NCBI GenBank assembly: GCA_030595135.1
Contig: JAUVDU010000038.1
Coordinates: 1-9,526 of the forward strand
DNA length: 9,526 bases
Source: Deltaproteobacteria bacterium
GTDB lineage: Bacteria; Desulfobacterota; Anaeroferrophillalia; Anaeroferrophillales; Tharpellaceae
Direction: 5' to 3'
A program made the position numbers and the translations under genes. Positions 5,091-9,526 of the stretch are shown piece after piece. The notes beneath the pieces were generated by a model that worked only from the letters and a program-made list of their open reading frames with translations, had not been told where the DNA came from and did not search any database. Numbering within the stretch: position 1 is the first letter of the stretch; every line of letters begins with the position of its first letter.

Positions 5091-7784
5091 TTACGACGTT
5101 GGATGTTCAGCGTTCGATGTTCGATGTTCGACTGTTAACCTGTCAACCAGAGCCAACTCCTCTTGCCGATTATTGACCTCGCCGTCGAGACGCGCATCTC
5201 TGACTTGACCAAGGATTCTCTTAAATTGAGAGCCGGGGGTCAAACCGGCCGCAATCAGGTCGTTACCGTTAATCTCGATCTCAACAAACTGGAGTCGGGT
5301 AAGATAACTGGAAAGCGCTTTTTTGACCTCCTGGTTCTCATGACCGGCCATAATATAGAGCAGAATCTCAAGCGGCAGGTCGAAGAGCCGGGCGTAGATT
5401 TCGGAGTTGCGATAGACTTTGCCCTCATGGCACAAACGACCGAGTTCAGCCGCAGCCTCAATCCCACGTCGCCGGAGAGTAACAAAACGCTGTCCGACAT
5501 CCTCATTAAAACCTAAGCGCAAAGCACAATAGTGGGCCTGACTCGCATTCAAACCATTGATAAAGCAGAGAAAGTAGACACGCCAAACTTCAAGTTTCTC
5601 CTCAAGGTAGAGATACTCATACCAGGAAACCACCTCTTTGGCCGCCATCAGGCGGGCCTGACGGGGCCGCTCTTTGACCTGTTTTTTCAGTTCGGGAAAA
5701 ATTTCATGCCAGAGTTTGAGCTCGCTCATTCGGGCAAAGATCGGCAGCGGACCGGACTCGGCACAGATCAGTTTCAACTCATGAAGAATGCGAAACCCCG
5801 AAAGCCGCCGGACAAAACCAATTTTGATCGCGTTATGAATCAGATGCAGACTCTGGCGACCGATCGAAAAATCAAATTTCTGTTCAAAACGAATCGCCCG
5901 AAAGATCCGGGTCGGATCCTCGACAAAACTTAAATTATGCAAAACCCTGACACTGCGCTCTTTGATATCACGCCCCGCGCCAAAGTAATCACGCATCTCG
6001 CCGTAACTCTTGCGGTTCAAAGAGACAACCAGCGTGTTAATCGTAAAATCACGCCGATAGAGATCAACTTTAAGAGAGCTTTTTTCAACTTTCGGGAGGG
6101 TGGCAGGAGCGTCATAGTACTCCATCCGGGTACTGGCAATATCGAGTTTATGCCCCTCTTTGGTCAAAATAACCGCCGTCCGGAAGGGTTCATGACAATG
6201 GCAACGGCCGGTGTAACGTTCACTATAGGCGCGGGCCAGAGCGATACCGTCACCTTCGACAACAATATCGATATCAAGATTCGGACGCCGCAGCATCAGA
6301 TCGCGCACGACGCCGCCCACGAGAAAAAGATTAACCCCCAGTTCATCAGCCAATTCGCCCAGCTGTCTGAAAATAGCAATCAAATCAGCGGGAAAACTCT
6401 CTTTCATCAAGCCATTGACATTTTTCCGCCGCAGCTTACGCGGCCCGTCCCGACCCACTTCAAAACTCTCTCCCTGCTCCTCCTGATCATAGAGAGCCCG
6501 GAGCAGATCTTTACGAGTAATCGCCCCAATGATCGCTTGGTCTTCATTAACCACCGGTAAAAAGCGCTGATTGCGCCCGACGATCAACTCTTTAACCTGG
6601 TTAATATCAGCTTGCGGAGAGATCGGCTCATAATCGGTGGTCATATATTCACTGACATCAAGCTCCTTAAGACCGTGATAGAGAGCCTTTTCCACAACCT
6701 GGCGTGAAATGATGCCGGTAAGCCTTGAACTTCTCTCATCAATAACCGGCAACACATTAATATTATAACGGGTCAATATTTCAGCCGCTTTGGTCAGCGA
6801 TGTCGCCGGAGTAATCGTCAAAACCGGCGAAGTCATCAAATCGGCGGCAATCAGGGGCGGCACCACCTCCTCTTCAAGTAGCTCCAACAGGCGTTCCCGG
6901 CACTGAATCAAGGTCAGCTTCCGGGTCACTGCGGCCGCCGCATAGTGATGTCCGCCACCGCCGAAATGGGTGAGCAAACGCCCCATATCAAGGGCTGAAC
7001 TCCGACTACGGCCGATGAGATAGATTTTATCACCAAGGCGCAAAAGGGCAATCACGACCTCGAGCCGCTCAATATCTCGTAAACGATGCACGACCATCGC
7101 CACATCCGAAATATAGTGATCACGCCCGGCTTCAACCAGGACGACTTTCTGACCGCGCGGATAGACCGTCTGTTGCGAAGATAAAAGATCGTTGAGCAGA
7201 GAGATATGTTCCCGGTCAAAAGGATTATTGATAACCTCGGCCACGGTTTCGAGATTGCCGCCTTGTTCCAGGAGCCAGGCCGCAGCCATAAAATCACGGC
7301 CCGTAGTTCCCTGAAAAGTCAAGGAACCAGTATCCTCATAAAGACCGATCAGCATCACCGTCGCCTCATCGGCTGAAATGATAAGCCCTTTCTCGCGCAA
7401 TTTTTCCGTCATCAGGCTAACCACAGCCCCAACCTCGGCAACCTCGCTTAAAGATACCCCTTCAAGATCATCATTTGTTGCCGGATGGTGATCATAAACG
7501 ACAACCTCAACCTCCGGCCGGGCTGCAACCTCGGCAAAAGGGCCAATCCGACTTTTCTGACAAGTATCAACGACAATCAAGCGCTTAATCTCGGCTAGAT
7601 CAATATCCTTAAGTCGCTTAAAAGGGTAGACATAGCTGTAGGAGTGCAGAAAAAAATCGTGCAGGCTGCGTTCCGGACTGCCGGGCAGCACCATCACGGC
7701 TTGAGGATAGAGATGGTGAGCCGCCAGCATCGCCGCCAAACCATCAAAATCGGTATTAATATGAGAGGTAATTACTTCAGACAT
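5091..7784 (-). CDS. DHH phosphoesterase - CBS pair - class II tRNA nucleotidyltransferase (CCA/A-adding or poly(A) polymerase) fusion
   Basis: Numbering is from ATG 7784 (897 aa). Residues 1-310 form a DHH/DHHA1 phosphoesterase module like NrnA/RecJ relatives: SHINTDFDG (H8, D12, D14), LIVVD (D73), the DHH triad at 98-100, EDTGS (D151) and GGGGHH at 275-280. Two CBS domains follow (about 316-368 and 380-432), expected to bind adenosine nucleotides. The C-terminal half is a class II nucleotidyltransferase: LVGGVVRD (488-495), metal-binding D504/D506 in LDIDIVV, RRDFTIN (577-583) and EDPTR (622-626), then an RNA-binding helical region. All core catalytic residues are present. The same order is known in bacteria that split CCA addition between CC- and A-adding enzymes, so A-adding is my first guess; full CCA addition or mRNA tailing is not excluded. 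GTG 7805 also opens the frame, but GGGAGAG lies 8 nt before ATG 7784. The last about 12 residues (EHRTSNAEHPTS) come from a tandem repeat and are not family-conserved. Confidence 0.93.
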   Translation of the reverse strand: MSEVITSHINTDFDGLAAMLAAHHLYPQAVMVLPGSPERSLHDFFLHSYSYVYPFKRLKDIDLAEIKRLIVVDTCQKSRIGPFAEVAARPEVEVVVYDHHPATNDDLEGVSLSEVAEVGAVVSLMTEKLREKGLIISADEATVMLIGLYEDTGSLTFQGTTGRDFMAAAWLLEQGGNLETVAEVINNPFDREHISLLNDLLSSQQTVYPRGQKVVLVEAGRDHYISDVAMVVHRLRDIERLEVVIALLRLGDKIYLIGRSRSSALDMGRLLTHFGGGGHHYAAAAVTRKLTLIQCRERLLELLEEEVVPPLIAADLMTSPVLTITPATSLTKAAEILTRYNINVLPVIDERSSRLTGIISRQVVEKALYHGLKELDVSEYMTTDYEPISPQADINQVKELIVGRNQRFLPVVNEDQAIIGAITRKDLLRALYDQEEQGESFEVGRDGPRKLRRKNVNGLMKESFPADLIAIFRQLGELADELGVNLFLVGGVVRDLMLRRPNLDIDIVVEGDGIALARAYSERYTGRCHCHEPFRTAVILTKEGHKLDIASTRMEYYDAPATLPKVEKSSLKVDLYRRDFTINTLVVSLNRKSYGEMRDYFGAGRDIKERSVRVLHNLSFVEDPTRIFRAIRFEQKFDFSIGRQSLHLIHNAIKIGFVRRLSGFRILHELKLICAESGPLPIFARMSELKLWHEIFPELKKQVKERPRQARLMAAKEVVSWYEYLYLEEKLEVWRVYFLCFINGLNASQAHYCALRLGFNEDVGQRFVTLRRRGIEAAAELGRLCHEGKVYRNSEIYARLFDLPLEILLYIMAGHENQEVKKALSSYLTRLQFVEIEINGNDLIAAGLTPGSQFKRILGQVRDARLDGEVNNRQEELALVDRLTVEHRTSNAEHPTS
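5096..5130. repeat. Degenerate heptanucleotide tandem repeat (5 units) inside the 3' end of the nucleotidyltransferase gene
   Basis: On the plus strand the units are ATGTTCG (5124, 5117), GCGTTCG (5110), ATGTTCA (5103) and ACGTTGG (5096), each starting exactly 7 bp apart. Because 7 is not a multiple of 3, translation gives a 7-residue period, seen as EHRTSNA-EHPTS at the end of the protein. This is direct sequence evidence; the idea that the repeat invaded the gene end is inference. Confidence 0.75.
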
Positions 7785-7788
7785 CCTT

Positions 7789-8685
7789 TTAACTCTCCCT
7801 TTCACGGGGATGATAACGCTGATAAACCTCTTTCAAACGTTCAGCGTCGACCTGGGTATAGATCTGGGTGGTGGCCAGATCGGCATGTCCCAAAAGGGTC
7901 TGGACAATCCTTAAGTCGGCTCCGCCGGAGAGCAGATGGGTAGCAAAGGAGTGGCGCAAAAGATGAGGATAGACCTCCTGCTTAATTCCGGCCTTTAAAG
8001 CGTAGCGGCGGATCGTCTTCCAGAAACCCTCGCGACTCAACGATTTTCCCGAACGATTGAGAAAGAGATAAGTTGAACTCTTGCCTTTGAGCAACTGCCG
8101 CCGCCCCTTATCGATATAGTCACGCAAATTACTGATAATCGGCAGCGGCAGGGGCACAATCCGCTCCTTGTTGCCTTTGCCAAGCACGGTTATGATGCCG
8201 AGATTGAAATTGATCTGCTGGAGTTCCAATTTAACCAATTCGCTGACCCGCAAGCCGGCGCCATAGAGAACCTCAAGCATGACCTTATCACGCTCACCGA
8301 GCGTTGTCTCCGGATCTGGTGCGGCCAGGAGCAATTTCATCTCCTCAACACTTAAAACCTCAGGCAGATTTTTATCAAGCTGGGGCAGATCGAAACCGGC
8401 CAGGGGTTGGCGTCGAATCTCACCTTTAGCCAGCAGATAACGAAAAAAACTGTTAAGCGCCGAAAAGCGCCGCCGAATCGTCCGCCGGGCGTAAGCCTGT
8501 TTGAGCAACATAATGTAGTCGCTGACTTGAGCCTGAGAAAGAGACTCGGGCTCAGGATTGCCTAAAGCATCGAGAAAAAGACCAAAATGCGCAAGGTCAA
8601 CCCGATAAGCCGCAATCGTCTGGCTGGAGAGCCCGCGCTCTAAAAGTAGATGATCGAGAAATTTTTCAACCTGTTCTGCATACAT
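7789..8685 (-). CDS. xerD: Site-specific tyrosine recombinase of the XerC/XerD type
   Basis: Resolves chromosome dimers at dif together with a partner recombinase, acting on DNA in the cytoplasm near FtsK. At 298 residues the length is that of chromosomal Xer proteins. Residues 1-88 are the SAM-like core-binding domain (VEKFLDHLLLERGLSSQTI). The catalytic domain holds all six active residues: R146 in GAGLRVSEL, K170 in GKGNKERIVP, H241 and R244 in HLLRHSFATHLL, H267 in LLGHADL and nucleophile Y276 in TTQIYT. The C-terminal part, SGGADLRIVQTLLGHADLA and VDAERL, is closer to XerD than to XerC of E. coli as I remember them, but the paralogue call is not firm. ATG 8685 has no clear Shine-Dalgarno and lies 11 bp after the hfq stop. 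No dif-like site was recognised here, and the operon setting with hfq argues for the housekeeping enzyme rather than a phage or integron integrase. Confidence 0.93.
   Translation of the reverse strand: MYAEQVEKFLDHLLLERGLSSQTIAAYRVDLAHFGLFLDALGNPEPESLSQAQVSDYIMLLKQAYARRTIRRRFSALNSFFRYLLAKGEIRRQPLAGFDLPQLDKNLPEVLSVEEMKLLLAAPDPETTLGERDKVMLEVLYGAGLRVSELVKLELQQINFNLGIITVLGKGNKERIVPLPLPIISNLRDYIDKGRRQLLKGKSSTYLFLNRSGKSLSREGFWKTIRRYALKAGIKQEVYPHLLRHSFATHLLSGGADLRIVQTLLGHADLATTQIYTQVDAERLKEVYQRYHPRERES
7793..7799 (-). promoter_or_regulatory. Ribosome binding site of the nucleotidyltransferase, inside the end of the recombinase gene
   Basis: GGGAGAG on the minus strand lies 8 nt before ATG 7784 and overlaps the last codons of the upstream recombinase, whose stop codon ends at 7789. 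The arrangement supports the ATG over GTG 7805 and suggests translational coupling. Confidence 0.7.
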
Positions 8686-8696
8686 GGTAAATCAAA

Positions 8697-8945
8697 CTAA
8701 CGCTTTTCTTCGCCAAAATCACGCATCGCCGGGCCGTCCTGATCGGTCGGCGAGAGCATGGCGATCGCATGTTTATAGATTAAATGACTGGTAAATTCGT
8801 CATTCAGGATCAGGCAATGGTTGTCAAAACTGCTGATCCGCCCCTCTCTGGCAGTGCCGCTGACCAGCTCCACACTGACCCGCCGACGCTCGCGCCGCAG
8901 TCGATTCAAAAATTGTTCCTGAACATTCGCCTGGTGCCTGGTCAT
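8697..8945 (-). CDS. hfq: Hfq family RNA chaperone, divergent
   Basis: Sm-like hexameric RNA chaperone that pairs small RNAs with mRNAs and affects RNA decay and tailing. The 82-residue product aligns along its length: VQEQFLNRLRRER at the N-terminus (Q9 matches Q8 of E. coli; the rim RRER is kept and followed by two more arginines), SFD at 39-41 in the Sm1 part, and the Sm2 signature IYKHAI (YKHA 57-60). Differences from E. coli Hfq fall on RNA-contact positions: distal-face Y25 is E26 here, I30 and L32 are T31 and R33, and proximal-pocket Q41-F42 is N42-H43. One extra residue sits in the loop before strand 4. A short acidic tail ends DFGEEKR. Start ATG 8945 is supported by GGGAGAGG 8 nt upstream. 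It is first in the hfq-xer-nucleotidyltransferase cluster; the common miaA/hflX neighbours are absent. Family identity is firm; altered RNA preference is inference. Confidence 0.9.
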   Translation of the reverse strand: MTRHQANVQEQFLNRLRRERRRVSVELVSGTAREGRISSFDNHCLILNDEFTSHLIYKHAIAMLSPTDQDGPAMRDFGEEKR

Positions 8946-8953
8946 CTTCTAAG

Positions 8954-8961
8954 CCTCTCCC
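8954..8961 (-). promoter_or_regulatory. Ribosome binding site of hfq
   Basis: GGGAGAGG on the minus strand, 8 nt before ATG 8945; the strongest ribosome site in the window and consistent with the short start. Confidence 0.7.
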
Positions 8962-9000
8962 ATTCTCCTATAGTGACAATAATCAACCACTTACCTATCG

Positions 9001-9029
9001 ATTTAAGAGTATCAATTTAGCATCGACAA
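9001..9029 (-). promoter_or_regulatory. Candidate sigma70-type promoter for the hfq cluster
   Basis: Minus-strand TTGTCG (9029-9024), a 17-nt spacer, then TTAAAT (9006-9001); four of six positions match in each box. It would give a leader of about 50 nt before hfq. The region is AT-rich, so other start points are possible. Confidence 0.35.
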
Positions 9030-9100
9030 CCGGATTTAGCAAATAGAAATATTAACAAAGCGTTAACAACCCCCTCGCAATGCCATTCCAAGCAATTTTT

Positions 9101-9116
9101 TACAGTGACATCTGTA
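9101..9116. promoter_or_regulatory. Operator-like inverted repeat TACAG-N6-CTGTA
   Basis: Perfect 5-bp arms around a 6-nt centre, 70 bp upstream of the ATPase start. The arms are the reverse of the E. coli LexA arrangement (CTGT...ACAG), so it is not a LexA box. Short enough to be chance. Confidence 0.25.
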
Positions 9117-9186
9117 CCACAAACTGCTAAAAGGCGGCCCTGACTCTGGATATAAAAAATAACTTCAACCCATTGATGAGAAGATT

Positions 9187-9526
9187 ATGAAGGATTTTAC
9201 CCGCTATACCGGCACCAGTGATTATATTGTTTCTGAAGACCTGCAAAATGATGTCAATGTTTCAATCGCCCTGGGCCGCCCCCTGTTGATCAAGGGAGAG
9301 CCCGGCACCGGCAAGACCTTGCTGGCGCAAAGTGTGGCCGCAGGCCTCGGACAGGAACTTTTGACTTGGAACATCAAATCAACAACCAAAGCTCAAGATG
9401 GTCTCTATCTCTATGATACGGTTCAGCGCCTTAATGATTCCCGTTTCGGCGGCAATGACGTCTCCAATATCGAAAACTACATCAAACTCGGCAAACTTGG
9501 TGAAGCTTTTGCCCGGGAAACCCAAG
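9187..9526 (+). CDS. MoxR-type AAA+ ATPase (AAA_5), N-terminal 113 residues
   Basis: Chaperone-like AAA+ ATPase that usually works with von Willebrand A-domain (CoxE-like) partners to mature or activate proteins. The visible part contains YIVSEDLQNDVNVSIALGRP, then the Walker A loop GEPGTGKT at 37-44 and the segment TTKAQDGLYLYDTVQRLNDS, followed by YIKLGKLGEAF, which normally leads into Walker B. Walker B, the sensors and the arginine finger lie beyond the right edge, so completeness cannot be judged. Start ATG 9187 has only a weak GAGAAG-type site just upstream; an ATG at 9176 stops after four codons. It is the only plus-strand gene and is transcribed away from hfq. A VWA-domain gene is expected downstream from knowledge of the family, not seen here. 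Confidence 0.88.
   Translation, partial: MKDFTRYTGTSDYIVSEDLQNDVNVSIALGRPLLIKGEPGTGKTLLAQSVAAGLGQELLTWNIKSTTKAQDGLYLYDTVQRLNDSRFGGNDVSNIENYIKLGKLGEAFARETQ

Larger units (their letters stand above)
8946..9186. promoter_or_regulatory. Divergent intergenic region between hfq and the MoxR-type ATPase gene
   Basis: This 241-bp stretch must hold the start signals for both directions. The hfq side has the candidate promoter at 9001-9029. On the plus side TATAAA (9151-9156) could be a -10 box about 30 nt before the ATPase start, but I find no matching -35. Also present are TTAAC-AAAGC-GTTAA (9052-9066) and TACAG-N6-CTGTA (9101-9116), two small inverted repeats. No open frame or RNA gene is supported. 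Confidence 0.5.

Noticed and set aside
5096..5130. CRISPR-like array
   Set aside because: The units are 7 bp, directly abutting and degenerate, with no spacers; it is a simple tandem repeat.
5937..6560. Plus-strand open frame of about 207 codons
   Set aside because: It is an antisense shadow of the nucleotidyltransferase domain, which carries all conserved motifs on the minus strand.
9101..9116. LexA (SOS) operator
   Set aside because: The arms are TACAG and CTGTA, inverted relative to the CTGT...ACAG order of E. coli LexA boxes, and the spacing differs.
8946..9186. dif site for the Xer recombinase
   Set aside because: I looked for the two 11-bp recombinase arms around a 6-bp centre in the non-coding parts and found nothing resembling the known dif core.

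Overview
The window reads as chromosomal DNA from a Gram-negative bacterium, most likely a Desulfobacterota (deltaproteobacterial) lineage. An RND efflux pump with its periplasmic adaptor requires an outer membrane. The DHH-CBS-nucleotidyltransferase fusion, the hybrid PAS kinase type and the Nudix subtype are familiar from Geobacter/Desulfo-type genomes. This placement is an inference from protein style, not from a marker gene.

All genes but one lie on the minus strand, so transcription runs from high to low coordinates. Region A (8945 to 5091) is a tight cluster: hfq, a XerC/XerD-type recombinase, then a large DHH-CBS-tRNA nucleotidyltransferase fusion. Gaps are 11 and 4 bp, with a candidate promoter upstream of hfq. 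Two of the three products act on RNA (RNA chaperone; 3'-end nucleotidyl addition plus a DHH phosphoesterase module). The Hfq is divergent at residues that bind RNA in the E. coli protein. Region B (5090 to 4713) has no intact gene. It holds a 15-bp perfect inverted repeat, a heptanucleotide tandem repeat that forms the last residues of the nucleotidyltransferase, and a decayed histidine-kinase relic. Region C (4712 to 1) is a second gene train: hybrid sensor kinase, Nudix hydrolase, RND periplasmic adaptor, and the N-terminal 436 residues of an RND inner-membrane pump that runs off the left edge. Region D (8946 to 9186) is a divergent intergenic region. Beyond it, on the plus strand, starts a MoxR-type AAA+ ATPase cut off by the right edge.

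The most noteworthy items are the kinase relic, which carries an apparent N-terminus joined out of frame to an internal kinase segment, the divergent Hfq, the RNA-centred hfq-xer-nucleotidyltransferase cluster, and the repeat-derived C-terminus of the nucleotidyltransferase. I found no complete novel defence or mobile system, no CRISPR array, no tRNA or rRNA gene and no insertion sequence.
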